Made by a program: the position numbers and the translations under genes. A model generated the notes under the pieces. The model had not been told where the DNA came from. It made no database searches and saw nothing but the letters and a program-made list of their open reading frames with translations. A stretch of 64,000 nucleotides of DNA. Origin: Pseudomonadales bacterium (lineage in GTDB: Bacteria > Pseudomonadota > Gammaproteobacteria > Pseudomonadales > JAHRWD01). Within the stretch, counting starts at the first letter, position 1. Each line of letters begins with the position of its first letter. The DNA lies in the NCBI GenBank assembly GCA_029210125.1, contig JARGPR010000002.1, positions 144,919 to 208,918 of the forward strand, given 5' to 3'. Of this stretch, positions 1-8,813 are shown piece after piece.

Positions 1-1
1 T

Positions 2-568
2 GCAGCGAAAAACTATGGCGCCAATGTATTCAGCTTCAGCCGAACACAAACGGGAACTAATATTGAAAACTCTTCAGCTGTATCGTCAGCCTTGGAAGAT
101 GTATTTCAACAGACCGGACAAATCGATTTCGTCGTTAACACAGCAGCAATATTGATTACCAAATCACTGGCTAATCTAGCCCACAAGGAAATAATTGACT
201 CCATTAATATTAACTACCTTGGGGTAATTAATGTAACTAAACATGCGTACGAATACCTGGATAAAACCAAAGGTAGCCTACTTTTATTCACTTCTAGTTC
301 CTATACGCGCGGCAGAGCAAATTATGCGCTTTATTCATCAAGTAAGGCTGCTGTCGTTAACTTTACACAGGCGATTTCAGAGGAGTGGGCGCCTCAATCC
401 ATTAATGTAAATTGCATCAACCCCGAGAGAACAGATACACCTATGCGCGTTGCCAATTTTGGAAATGAACCCAAGGAAACATTGCTGGACGCTAAACAGG
501 TAGCGATAAACTCACTAGACACATTGATCTCAAAGTTCACAGGACAGGTTATCGATGTTAGAAGATAA
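2..568 (+). CDS. SDR oxidoreductase, C-terminal part (5' end outside window)
   Basis: The frame is open from base 2, so the gene begins upstream of the window and 188 residues are visible. The Rossmann-type short-chain dehydrogenase pattern is clear: an NTAA segment in place of the usual NNAG, a catalytic serine stretch (TSSS), and the YSSSK version of the YxxxK catalytic motif. The ending, with NPERTDTPM, NFGNEP and TGQVIDVR, resembles the C-terminal domain of bifunctional cytidylyltransferase/SDR proteins that make CDP-activated polyols for surface polymers. The N-terminal nucleotidyltransferase half is not visible, so the bifunctional assignment is inference. The visible part looks intact, unlike the gene after it. 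It is transcribed opposite to the exopolysaccharide locus. Confidence 0.72.
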   Translation, partial: AAKNYGANVFSFSRTQTGTNIENSSAVSSALEDVFQQTGQIDFVVNTAAILITKSLANLAHKEIIDSININYLGVINVTKHAYEYLDKTKGSLLLFTSSSYTRGRANYALYSSSKAAVVNFTQAISEEWAPQSINVNCINPERTDTPMRVANFGNEPKETLLDAKQVAINSLDTLISKFTGQVIDVRR

Positions 569-575
569 TTATGAG

Positions 576-1502
576 ATGTTACGCAGAACACTTCTGAGGC
601 CGAGATGGGGCCGTGCACTTAAACGTGAAAGCTTAACCAACAAAACACCCCTGCTGATGCATTAAAAGGGTTGGATACAGTTTTACAAACCAATGGCTAT
701 GACCCAACCATTATTTGTCCTCTCTGCTGGCTGGCGATCTGGATCGACCCTTCTTCAGCGGATGTTAATAGGAAATGAACAATTGATGATTTGGGGTGAC
801 CCCTACCATCGATCAAACATCGTTGAATCCATGCTCGGGCAGCTAGCCCTATTACATGGTGGATGGCCTCCAGCGGAATACTACTTCGATAATTCTGATG
901 CTAACCTCAGTGAGTAGTGGTTAGCTAATTGCTTGCCAGAGCTACATTTACTTCGTAGTGCGCATTTGAGCTACTGGAAAACGTTGCTTGAATCTCCGTT
1001 GGCTCAACTGAATAAATCCCGATGGGGTATTAAAGAAGTACGTTGGGGCGCTAAACATGCTCATTACTTGTCATGGTTATATCCCAATGCCAAATTTGTG
1101 TATTTATACAGAAACCCTTATAACGCATATGCATCATTCTACGACTACCTATCCGCTGGCTTTTTATCTTGGTCAACTAAAGCCATTTTAACGGGTAGAG
1201 ATTACGGCGCCATGTGGGTTATAGGCTTGTTTACGAATTTAATGCCCTAACGGAGCAGGGTAAAGGAGTTGTAGTACGATATGAAGATTTGAAGAAACCT
1301 AAAACAAGACAAGACCTTATAGGCTATCTTGAGGTAGATCTTGTAGATGCCAATACGCTATCACGTATTGTGAAACCTGGTTTAATAGACAATGAACCAT
1401 CCCAAAAAAAGATACTTTCCAAAACTTGAAAAACTTGCGCTGGATTTAGCAGTTAGGAATACTGCCAAAAACTACGGTTATGATGATAGCGAATATTCAT
1501 AA
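576..1502 (+). pseudogene. Decayed sulfotransferase gene
   Basis: Fragments of one sulfotransferase-like protein lie in changing frames. The segment from 693 carries a good 5'-phosphosulfate-binding loop (SAGWRSGSTLLQRML). It is interrupted by an in-frame TAG at 915-917 and continues in the same frame to about 1210 with a YRNPYNAYASFYDYL segment that fits the 3'-phosphate-binding region. The protein then moves to another frame (RLVYEFNAL... VVVRYEDLKKP) and returns to the first frame near an A7 run at about 1404-1410, ending with NYGYDDSEYS and a stop at 1500-1502. Pieces upstream, from an ATG at 576, may be the eroded N-terminus with two more frame changes; that extension is less certain. 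Neighbouring genes are intact, which favours real decay over sequencing error. PAPS-dependent sulfation was presumably the ancestral role. Confidence 0.8.
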
Positions 1503-1524
1503 CTTAGATTTATTAATAATTAAC

Positions 1525-2391
1525 CTAATCAATACTCCATTTTTTTAGCCATTTTCCTGCGGCTGATAACATTGCCTCTCTTGCTTCATGAGTGGAGAAC
1601 GCCTGATCTGCATTCTCAATACCCACTCGATCTACGTTGGTACGGTTAAGCACTTTTTTCCATTCATCGGAATGCAATAAAAGCTCATCAAACTCATTAG
1701 CAGTGAGACTCAAACCGCTCATCATGAAAAGCATATTTCCTTTAAATTTGGTAGCCCCTATCAGCATTTTTTCCGGAAATGGTAGTGTATCTATCGATGT
1801 ACTGGCGTCACTTGCTACCATTTTCTTTTTACTGAACCCCAACCCACTAACAATGGTTTTCATAGCTGGAATTGGGTTGTATTCAAACCTCGCTACTTTC
1901 AACCAGAATGACGGTTCGAAAACTCGTTTTGCGTAGTGATCGCGTACAATCACTTTAGCGAAGCTTTCTTGTGTTCTGACCCATGGGTTGGCTAAAATCA
2001 AACCTGAAACTGCAGCGTTGCGGTGCCCATGAATTAAGGCGGCAGAGGCAGCATTACAGCCTCCCCACAAAATAACCTCTGTTATCGCGGGCTCTAGCTC
2101 CATTAGTGTGGTAATGGCTGAATCTATGTCATCACCAACGTGCTCAAAACCAGCATCTGTACCACTACTATCGCCAAGTCCACGATAGTCGAACCGCATT
2201 ACCGTGATACCTTCTTTAGAGAATCGTCGTGCCATTTTTATTAACTGCCGACCAAACCCGGCTCGATATTGCGGGCCTCCTGCAACAATAGAAAGAATGG
2301 CGATTTTTTTGGGTTTTTCAGGTATGTGAACAATACCCACCAGCGATTGCTCGTTGCATTGAAATACAACCGGCATCTCTCTCACATTCAT
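1525..2391 (-). CDS. Alpha/beta hydrolase 1, exosortase A system-associated
   Basis: A 288-residue alpha/beta-fold protein matching the type 1 hydrolase of exosortase A loci. It has the early AGGPQYRAGFGRQ stretch, the RFDYRGLGDSSG segment after strand 4, and a nucleophile-elbow region reading LWGGCNAAS. The expected Ser of GxSxG is replaced by Cys, so hydrolysis, thioester chemistry or loss of activity are all possible. It lies directly downstream of hydrolase 2 (stop and start adjacent at 2391/2392) and is last in the long minus-strand block. In other XrtA genomes these two hydrolases travel with an ACP, an acyl-CoA ligase and a decarboxylase. The substrate is unknown. Confidence 0.85.
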   Translation of the reverse strand: MNVREMPVVFQCNEQSLVGIVHIPEKPKKIAILSIVAGGPQYRAGFGRQLIKMARRFSKEGITVMRFDYRGLGDSSGTDAGFEHVGDDIDSAITTLMELEPAITEVILWGGCNAASAALIHGHRNAAVSGLILANPWVRTQESFAKVIVRDHYAKRVFEPSFWLKVARFEYNPIPAMKTIVSGLGFSKKKMVASDASTSIDTLPFPEKMLIGATKFKGNMLFMMSGLSLTANEFDELLLHSDEWKKVLNRTNVDRVGIENADQAFSTHEAREAMLSAAGKWLKKWSID

Positions 2392-3231
2392 CTATTTTTC
2401 TCTGAAATGTTGAGTGGTAAGTTCAACCAGGTTTGGGGTTCTGTCCTTGTCATGCAGCTGCCAAATTTGGGGGTCCGAAAACTTGTAAGGGTCTATAATG
2501 GAACCATGGCCGCGTAGTGTATCCATTGCTTTTAAGGCTGGAATTGGGAAAGGTTTTTCACTATCAACGACTCGCTCAAACCAGGTTATATCGATAGCTT
2601 GAAGATTGTCAAAATTTGAAAACTGAGCCTGGTCTAATCCTTTAGCTAGAGCGCCGGAAATTGGATAGCCGGCGACCTCCACAACTTCACCGGAGATGAA
2701 TCTATCTCTAATTTCTCGTGTATTTTCCGGTGGAAGGCCTCGATCAACCAAGGAGGCAACCCGATACCTAAGGTATTGCGTCAAAAATAGTTTTCCATTA
2801 ACTACCGGCTGCCATAAAAGCAAATTACGAATACGCTCAGGGGAGCTATTTGCAAAGTCGGCTGCCAGCAGGCAACCAAGGCGAAACCCCCATAACGAGA
2901 TGGGCCTATTGGTCTTATTTTCCAACCAGTTTGCTGCAATAGTTATATCGCTCTGCCAAATATCCCAACTAGCATCACTCAACTCGCCTTCGCTATCACC
3001 TGTTCCAAATGGATCAACTACAAGTGTCGAATAGCCTATTTTGGCAAATTCACGAGTTTGCCACGAAACTGCGGCACGACATCGATTCATCTCTTCTGCA
3101 AACGGAGGTATAAAAAGGAATGCACCTTTCTGGTCCCCTTGAGCGGCCTGAAAAAGAGCAAAAATACTTCCATGCTTCCCCTCCAGAAAAAATGCTTCGG
3201 GTATCGGTAATGTCGCTTTTTTTGTCATCAT
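2392..3231 (-). CDS. Alpha/beta hydrolase 2, exosortase A system-associated
   Basis: A 279-residue alpha/beta-hydrolase-fold protein of the type 2 family tied to exosortase A loci. Recognisable segments are FIPPFAEEMNRCR, VVDPFGTGDSEGE and SLWGFRLGCLLA. The position normally holding the nucleophile Ser carries Arg in GFRLG, which to my recollection is usual in this family and makes classical serine hydrolase activity doubtful. The start overlaps the stop of the upstream acyl carrier protein gene by four bases, so translation is probably coupled. A role in handling an ACP-bound acyl intermediate is suggested only by context. Confidence 0.86.
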   Translation of the reverse strand: MMTKKATLPIPEAFFLEGKHGSIFALFQAAQGDQKGAFLFIPPFAEEMNRCRAAVSWQTREFAKIGYSTLVVDPFGTGDSEGELSDASWDIWQSDITIAANWLENKTNRPISLWGFRLGCLLAADFANSSPERIRNLLLWQPVVNGKLFLTQYLRYRVASLVDRGLPPENTREIRDRFISGEVVEVAGYPISGALAKGLDQAQFSNFDNLQAIDITWFERVVDSEKPFPIPALKAMDTLRGHGSIIDPYKFSDPQIWQLHDKDRTPNLVELTTQHFREK

Positions 3232-3476
3232 CCCAATTTTGATTCTATAAAATTGCTAAGCGAACCAACGGTATGGAATATTTCTTCAGTGATTTCATCG
3301 TCTTCAATTTCACAACCGGTTTGCTCTTCAATACCAGTCACTAGGCCTACTATTGTCAAGGAGTTAAATTCGGCAAAATCCCCCATCAAACCTGTTTCTG
3401 CAGTAAGTTGGTCGGCACGACTACCTAATTGCATTATTTCTCTTAAAAGTTCGCGCGCTATTTCAAAAGATTCCAT
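3228..3476 (-). CDS. Acyl carrier protein, exosortase system type
   Basis: An 82-residue acidic four-helix carrier protein. The phosphopantetheine attachment region reads EFNSLTIVGL: the serine is present but the usual DSL is NSL. The following helix 3 region (EDDEITEEIF) is typical. Small ACPs of this kind occur in XrtA loci together with the two hydrolases that follow here, with a four-base overlap to hydrolase 2. It probably carries an acyl or amino-acyl group for transfer onto polysaccharide or another XrtA-linked product. The acyl-CoA ligase that would load it is not in the window. Fatty-acid-synthesis AcpP is unlikely given the context and the motif. Confidence 0.85.
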   Translation of the reverse strand: MESFEIARELLREIMQLGSRADQLTAETGLMGDFAEFNSLTIVGLVTGIEEQTGCEIEDDEITEEIFHTVGSLSNFIESKLG

Positions 3477-3526
3477 ACTGTTCTCAAAAATTATGTGCTG
3501 GTTATTAATTAACAGGCATTAACATG

Positions 3527-4288
3527 CTATTTGCTCTTATGAGCGTGAAACTCATCTTGCAAGACCATTACTTCATCTGCTATACCAATAAAGCTAAGGA
3601 TTTTCTTCTGGCCATCCCTATGGCTCATTTCACTGATATCAAATATCTTAAAGTACTCACCGTATTTTTTTTCGAGCCGAGTAGCTTCTTCATAATAGTA
3701 GTCCCAGTATTTCCCGATCGCTTCTTCCTTGCTATCTGCATCAAAATTCGGGAATGTCTTATCCCATACCGGATCAAGTTGCCAAGCCCGCCCATCGTGT
3801 TGTTGCCAAAAGTTTTTACTCTCGTGGTAAGGGGTTCGGGTTATTAATGACTTCAACCGATCAGCTACCCGTAGAGAAAACCAGCGGTTAATCGTTGATT
3901 TTTTTTGCCAGCTGCTGATTGTTTGAGAACGATCCCTTTTTATACAAACAAAACGAACATTCTGTGTTGTGTTTATAATTTCTTCAACGTAGCGCAAATA
4001 GTAGTAAGCGATATCCCCGAGAGTGGTTACCTGTTTTCGTTGTTGCAGCTCTGTATAAGTATCAACCGACGCTTGTCGCGAATAATCAATGGCCAATAAA
4101 TGCTTATCACCACCCGAAAGTATCGAACTGAATTCGTTGATGGTATTAAGAATAGGCTGGGGGTTACCCGCATGAACTGCGCCTGTGGGGTTCAGCTCAT
4201 GAAAACAAATAGTATCCGGCTGACTATTTATCAGTTGAGATAGGGAAGCGGTTCCTGTTCGGCCGGAACCTAAACCAAGTACGATCAT
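3527..4288 (-). CDS. Sulfotransferase family protein
   Basis: A 253-residue P-loop protein. The N-terminal 5'-PSB loop is VLGLGSGRTGTASL (residues 3-16), and a CIKRDRSQTISSW segment near residue 118 fits the 3'-phosphate-binding site with its Arg and Ser. It probably moves sulfate from PAPS to a hydroxyl of the exopolysaccharide or a lipid-linked intermediate in the cytoplasm. No signal peptide or membrane segment is seen. The gene follows the GT2 glycosyltransferase with a 26-base gap, so it belongs to the same transcript. A second, broken sulfotransferase lies at 576-1502; the two are not close copies. The acceptor cannot be predicted. Confidence 0.8.
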   Translation of the reverse strand: MIVLGLGSGRTGTASLSQLINSQPDTICFHELNPTGAVHAGNPQPILNTINEFSSILSGGDKHLLAIDYSRQASVDTYTELQQRKQVTTLGDIAYYYLRYVEEIINTTQNVRFVCIKRDRSQTISSWQKKSTINRWFSLRVADRLKSLITRTPYHESKNFWQQHDGRAWQLDPVWDKTFPNFDADSKEEAIGKYWDYYYEEATRLEKKYGEYFKIFDISEMSHRDGQKKILSFIGIADEVMVLQDEFHAHKSK

Positions 4289-4314
4289 TTATTTGACCTC
4301 ATAAAATAGTACGC

Positions 4315-5304
4315 TTACTTCGCTGTTAGCTTTCGCAACCATACGTAGATGGTATATATGAACCACTTTGCATCCAGGCACGATACATATGCGTGCCGTG
4401 CAAATAAGTAGGCCTGGCTATATTTCTTTTCCTGCATCAAAAGCGTTGTAATATGCTTAAGTGTATATATTTTATGCTGGGTTGCCTTGGAGACAATTTC
4501 CGCTGATTGGGCAAATAATATCGACTTATCAAGAAGATAGATGCGATACAACATTTTTTGAATTGTCCCAATGGTGGTAGAGACGTTAGCTAAATTTTTT
4601 GGATCAGGCGCGTTGTGTCTAGAAACTACCGCCGGATGAAAAAGTATTCTTTTTGCTTTATCGGTATAGCGCAGGAATAGATCCCACTCACACTCATAAC
4701 GGATTCCTTCATCCATTCCTCCAATATCCATATATAGGGAGCGACGAATAACCGTGGTATTTAAATGGGCAAACCCCGTACAAGCCATCAGATCGGCTGG
4801 GGTTACAGTGTGCATACCTTGACCATCAGCATCGCTGTGTCTGCTAGCAATTTGATCTAACCCTTCAAGCCATAGGGGCCCTTCTATTTTTTTTTCACCA
4901 AAATAGGCTGCCTGATTACCTAAATATACATCTGTATTTCCATCTTTGAGTCCTTGCCATGCCCGAGACAGGTGATCAACATCAGTCCAGCAGTCATCAT
5001 CATCCAAAAAAGTAACAAAACACCCAAACGCAGCTGAAACTCCGCGATTAATAGCACCACTTGGCCCATGGCCATTGAGTGTGTGTGGCAAATGTACAAA
5101 TCGCACCTTCCCTGAGTATTCAGTAGCCAAATCCAAATAGGCCTGCTCGTTTTCTCCATCAGAACCATCGTTAACGACTACTAATTCGAAATTGGCATGT
5201 GTCTGCGTCAGCACAGAATCAATGGCACTACGTAAAAGTTCAGGGCGATTTCGAGAAGGAATCACTACTGAAAAATCGATCTGGTTCTGGTTACTGTTTA
5301 TCAT
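4315..5304 (-). CDS. Glycosyltransferase family 2
   Basis: A GT-A fold glycosyltransferase of about 329 residues. It opens with FSVVIPSRNRPELL and has VVVNDGSDG and the metal-binding TFLDDDDCW, the DxD region. No transmembrane segment is evident, so it is a soluble or peripheral cytoplasmic enzyme adding one sugar to a lipid-linked oligosaccharide. I place the start at the ATG at 5304. Longer starts would run into the preceding gene, whereas this one leaves an 11-base gap after the ATP-grasp/phosphatase stop. Donor and acceptor are unknown. Confidence 0.83.
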   Translation of the reverse strand: MINSNQNQIDFSVVIPSRNRPELLRSAIDSVLTQTHANFELVVVNDGSDGENEQAYLDLATEYSGKVRFVHLPHTLNGHGPSGAINRGVSAAFGCFVTFLDDDDCWTDVDHLSRAWQGLKDGNTDVYLGNQAAYFGEKKIEGPLWLEGLDQIASRHSDADGQGMHTVTPADLMACTGFAHLNTTVIRRSLYMDIGGMDEGIRYECEWDLFLRYTDKAKRILFHPAVVSRHNAPDPKNLANVSTTIGTIQKMLYRIYLLDKSILFAQSAEIVSKATQHKIYTLKHITTLLMQEKKYSQAYLFARHAYVSCLDAKWFIYTIYVWLRKLTAK

Positions 5305-5315
5305 AAATCTATCGA

Positions 5316-7058
5316 TTACTTTTTGGGTGGCATTAAGTTGACTATTTCCCGAATGCTTGACGTGACTTCGCGCACACACTGTTCGTAAATTTCTCGCGCT
5401 TTTCCGTAGGGATCTGATATTTCCAAACCAAGAGTACTGTTTTTTTCATTTTTACCGAGAAGAAATGTTTTATGTGTAGCGCCGGGAAATTGATCCTGTA
5501 TTTTTTTAAAATGACTGTGCTCCATTACAAAAATGATATCACTTTCGGATAGCATATTTTCTGTCACTAACTTAGATGACCAGTACTGCATATCGACACC
5601 CATCTCACCAGCAATTTCGATCATTACTGGGTCTGCTGGACGGTTTTGCTCCTGATGAAAACCTGCAGAAACTATTTTTACATCAGTGTCTGGCATTAAT
5701 AACCGTATATATTGCTCAGCTAACGCACTACGATTGATATTTCCATAGCAAAGAAAACAGATCTGACGCGGTCTTTCGTTCTTGAGTTGCCGATATGCCC
5801 TACCCCAGTCACGAATACGCGCACGCTGATTTCTTCGTTCAGCGACTAAATTGCCAAACCTTGATATATATCCAGAAATAATTCGCCTGATATCGACTAA
5901 GCCGGGAAGAGGGTCACGTATGTCCTGTACATCGAATGAATGCTTGAATGAAAATATTCGCAAGAGGTCCGTTACTAACGAATATTTTGAGGGGTATTGA
6001 AATAAACGTTTTGGTGCATCTCTTCGCAGTATATGCTCATACCATTGAATATCTCGGGACAATACTCGCCCATATACACCCGCCCTCGCTGGCGCGCGAG
6101 GCTTTACATGTCCATCGACTAGCAGTTCAAAAAGCATAGCAGGGAAATCCGCACCTGCAGCTACAGCAAGTGGTAAAGATCCCCAGAAACGCCCGTTTAT
6201 TTCCATGATAGAAAAAGTTTGGTCGTGTGGGTTCCATTTGAATTCGACCATGGCTACTCCGTGCCATTTGAGCGCTTTTATCAGTGCCCGGGATGCATCA
6301 AGCAATGGCTCATCAATAGGAATACTTACCCTTAGACTGCTTCCACCACCTGTTAAAGGAACCTCATGCAATCTCAAGTGCTGAAATGCAAATTTAATAT
6401 CACCGTGATCAGCTATAAGTTCAATACCAACCCCTTGACCCGATATGTATTGCTGAATCAAAACTGAACCAAAATTGAGGCCATGTTTAACTTGTGCAAC
6501 AAGCTCACTGGCAGTAAATGCATACTCAACCATCAACTGTGATCGTGCGTTCTTTCCTCCACCAATCGATCGGGACGGTTTAATTACAACAGGAAAGTCG
6601 AGGCTATCTATGATTTCCGACAGCTGTTCGCGGGATTCGATATGGTGACTTTTCGGCACCGGTAACCCTAGCTGAGTTGCCAAACGTACAGTTTTTGCTT
6701 TATCTAACGCAACACAAAGAGCTTCGACAGGAGGGATCGCTAGAAGAGGGGCAATATCTGGATCTCCTAACAGCGCCTGCATCGGAACCATTGTTCGTTC
6801 GGTAACAGGTATCACTAAACGATACTTATGCGTTTTTATGACATCATCACACCAGCTAAGAAATGAAGTTTCACTCTCCAGTGGGTTAGGATAAATATGC
6901 TTCCGTGCAACAAAACGAGAATAACCTGCTATAGATTGAGGCACATGACTCGCAATATCTACCGAGACGCCTAAACGTGATAGAGATCGAGCGACACTGA
7001 GCGCTGGTACCGTATCACCATCTAGTACAAGTACGTCACACTTATATCTTCGCGTCAT
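5316..7058 (-). CDS. ATP-grasp ligase fused to low-molecular-weight protein tyrosine phosphatase
   Basis: A 580-residue two-domain protein. Residues 1-330 are an ATP-grasp fold like carbamoyl-phosphate-synthase L chains: a preATP-grasp region with VPVTERTM-like strand at about 82-90, FPVVIKPSRSIGGG (155-168) and the metal-binding MEINGRFWGS (285-294). A linker of about 100 residues leads to an LMW-PTP domain from about 431, with the phosphatase loop CYGNINR (437-443, CX5R) and the general-acid DPYGK near the C-terminus, both intact. Wzb-type LMW-PTPs dephosphorylate BY kinases of polysaccharide export, and one such kinase is encoded at 25914-26813. The ATP-grasp half probably ligates a carboxylate to an amine or amino acid. 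The combination in one chain is unusual. Confidence 0.85.
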   Translation of the reverse strand: MTRRYKCDVLVLDGDTVPALSVARSLSRLGVSVDIASHVPQSIAGYSRFVARKHIYPNPLESETSFLSWCDDVIKTHKYRLVIPVTERTMVPMQALLGDPDIAPLLAIPPVEALCVALDKAKTVRLATQLGLPVPKSHHIESREQLSEIIDSLDFPVVIKPSRSIGGGKNARSQLMVEYAFTASELVAQVKHGLNFGSVLIQQYISGQGVGIELIADHGDIKFAFQHLRLHEVPLTGGGSSLRVSIPIDEPLLDASRALIKALKWHGVAMVEFKWNPHDQTFSIMEINGRFWGSLPLAVAAGADFPAMLFELLVDGHVKPRAPARAGVYGRVLSRDIQWYEHILRRDAPKRLFQYPSKYSLVTDLLRIFSFKHSFDVQDIRDPLPGLVDIRRIISGYISRFGNLVAERRNQRARIRDWGRAYRQLKNERPRQICFLCYGNINRSALAEQYIRLLMPDTDVKIVSAGFHQEQNRPADPVMIEIAGEMGVDMQYWSSKLVTENMLSESDIIFVMEHSHFKKIQDQFPGATHKTFLLGKNEKNSTLGLEISDPYGKAREIYEQCVREVTSSIREIVNLMPPKK

Positions 7059-7144
7059 TTTACAATTTGACTCGATGAGTATTTTTCAAAAACATATCCC
7101 TTTACTAACTTCGATACTATGCGATATTAACGAAAATATTGCTG

Positions 7145-7810
7145 CTAATTCCAGTGCCCTGATTTCTTCAACTTGTTCATTAAACCCGGCAAAGGAAATC
7201 TTCTGGAATACGCGATTTTTGCATGCTTCAGCGATTGATCGTATCGAGCCATACGATAGTATAGAAGACCCAAATTGTAGTGCGCACTGGAGGATTTACT
7301 ATTTAGCTCAATTGACTTCAAATAGTTTTCTTCGGCTTTATCAAACAATTTCAACCGATCATTGTAAATACCATAGAGCAGGTAAACTACCGGATCATCT
7401 GGGGCATTAGCAATCGCCCTCAAAAAATAACAATTTACAGTGAAATAGCCAGTTTTATATTCTGGGTTAACTCGTTTTTGCGCTCGTTCCTGGTTAGAAA
7501 ATGCAGCCAATGCTCGGTGATGATTAGGAAAGGTTCTCAGCGTGTAATCTAGATCACCTTCAATAGTACCGCTCTCACCTGAAATTAATTGTTCAACCTT
7601 GTTGGTAAAGTGTGCATGCTCTACCACAGGCAGTTTTGTACGCCTATGCTCCAAGTTCGCGTAATTGTATGGCCCGTAATGATTGGCTAATGTTCCGCAC
7701 TCTAACGGCATTTTAGCTGATGCAGTAGTTGAAATGGCCGATACTAAAAACAAAAAAAATGGTGACCACAAGGTGCATTTTTTATTCATCAAAAAGCTCA
7801 CTCGACGCAT
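7145..7810 (-). CDS. Secreted TPR protein of the exopolysaccharide locus
   Basis: A protein of about 221 residues with an N-terminal signal-peptide-like segment (MNKKCTLWSPFFLFLVSAIS, cleavage likely after TASA) and two C-terminal tetratricopeptide-like units (PDDPVVYLLYGIYNDRLKLF, and SSAHYNLGLLYYRMARYDQS). The middle holds NHYGPYNYANLEHR and a DYTLRTFPNHHRAL segment. It is probably periplasmic and may scaffold other locus proteins. The start could be the ATG at 7810 or the ATG at 7789; the second puts the signal peptide at the very N-terminus. Longer starts would overlap the deacetylase gene. No specific function can be assigned. Confidence 0.7.
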   Translation of the reverse strand: MRRVSFLMNKKCTLWSPFFLFLVSAISTTASAKMPLECGTLANHYGPYNYANLEHRRTKLPVVEHAHFTNKVEQLISGESGTIEGDLDYTLRTFPNHHRALAAFSNQERAQKRVNPEYKTGYFTVNCYFLRAIANAPDDPVVYLLYGIYNDRLKLFDKAEENYLKSIELNSKSSSAHYNLGLLYYRMARYDQSLKHAKIAYSRRFPLPGLMNKLKKSGHWN

Positions 7811-7821
7811 TCTACATTTAC

Positions 7822-8790
7822 TCACATTGCTTTCTGATAAATTTGGGCTGCACGTAACAAAAATGAAATATCGCCGCGATCCCATGGCGTAAACCGAGGT
7901 AACTGCATCTTTGCACTGCTAGCTGTACCCACACCCCAGTGGGTTGTTAATGCAGCTTTAAATTCAAGTTTAGTTACAATATCTACGTGCTTATCAGTGT
8001 AATCGGACTGGTAGCGGCCATTCGGGTATGCAAAATAACGAACCGGATTACCGATAAGTTTTTCCAACTGCTCTTTACCTCCTGCTATCTCTTCTTCAGC
8101 ATCTTTGTCGCTTAGGCTTGCAAGAATAGGGTGAGTGACTGTATGGCCACCTATTTCAATGCCATTCGCATAAAGCTCTTGGACACCTTCACTGGTCAAC
8201 ATTAAATTGTCAGGCAATTTTGCTACGTTCCGCTGAAACCTATCTACAAATTCTTGCCGGATATGTGGGTCCAGGTGCTTTATAGTTCCAAGTATATTTG
8301 AGATAGTATGGACTTTTTCTTGCTCAGTTTCACATTTCATAATACCTAAGCCAAGCTCAGATAAATCAATCACTGGTTCAGGCCAATGGCGCACCGATTC
8401 AATAATCGAATCATTCCACATAATCCCACCATCCAAAAATCCCGTAGCAACGAACACAGTAGCAGGTAGTCTGTATTTTTTTAGAATAGGTAATGCAATG
8501 TGTAAATTATCGGCGTAACCATCATCAAATGTAATCGATACTGCACGCAATGGAAGTGTACCCAACTCCATACGGTTAATCGCTTCATCCAGTGGAAGTA
8601 CATTGAATAAATTGACCAATAAGCTCATTTGCTTATCAAACGTCGATCGGTCAGCTTCCCCTGGTCGAAGCGGGTCCGGCTTATCAAGGACTCGATGAAA
8701 AATTAGCACCCATAACTTCCGCTCCCCGCCCCACCGAGACGATAAAGAAAGGAGTGGTTTAATCCCGTGAGCCAGTAACGACGTTAACAT
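7822..8790 (-). CDS. Polysaccharide deacetylase (NodB family)
   Basis: A 322-residue carbohydrate esterase family 4 protein. The NodB signature is present: SITFDDGYADN carries the catalytic and metal Asp pair, GGHTVTHP carries the two metal-binding His, and RYFAYPNGRY is the arginine/proline motif. It opens with a LWVLIFHRV strand typical of deacetylases in exosortase loci. It would remove N- or O-acetyl groups from the polymer or its lipid-linked precursor. It is distinct from the XrtA-type deacetylase at 22142-22996, so the locus has two. It lies 23 bases after the O-ligase gene. Confidence 0.88.
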   Translation of the reverse strand: MLTSLLAHGIKPLLSLSSRWGGERKLWVLIFHRVLDKPDPLRPGEADRSTFDKQMSLLVNLFNVLPLDEAINRMELGTLPLRAVSITFDDGYADNLHIALPILKKYRLPATVFVATGFLDGGIMWNDSIIESVRHWPEPVIDLSELGLGIMKCETEQEKVHTISNILGTIKHLDPHIRQEFVDRFQRNVAKLPDNLMLTSEGVQELYANGIEIGGHTVTHPILASLSDKDAEEEIAGGKEQLEKLIGNPVRYFAYPNGRYQSDYTDKHVDIVTKLEFKAALTTHWGVGTASSAKMQLPRFTPWDRGDISFLLRAAQIYQKAM

Positions 8791-8813
8791 CTAAAAACCT
8801 ACAATCCGAATAC

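Noticed and set aside
4625-4640. An ops-like element (GGCGGTAG on the minus strand) for RfaH control of the polysaccharide locus
   Set aside because: It lies inside the GT2 coding region, matches only eight bases and is not upstream of the operon.
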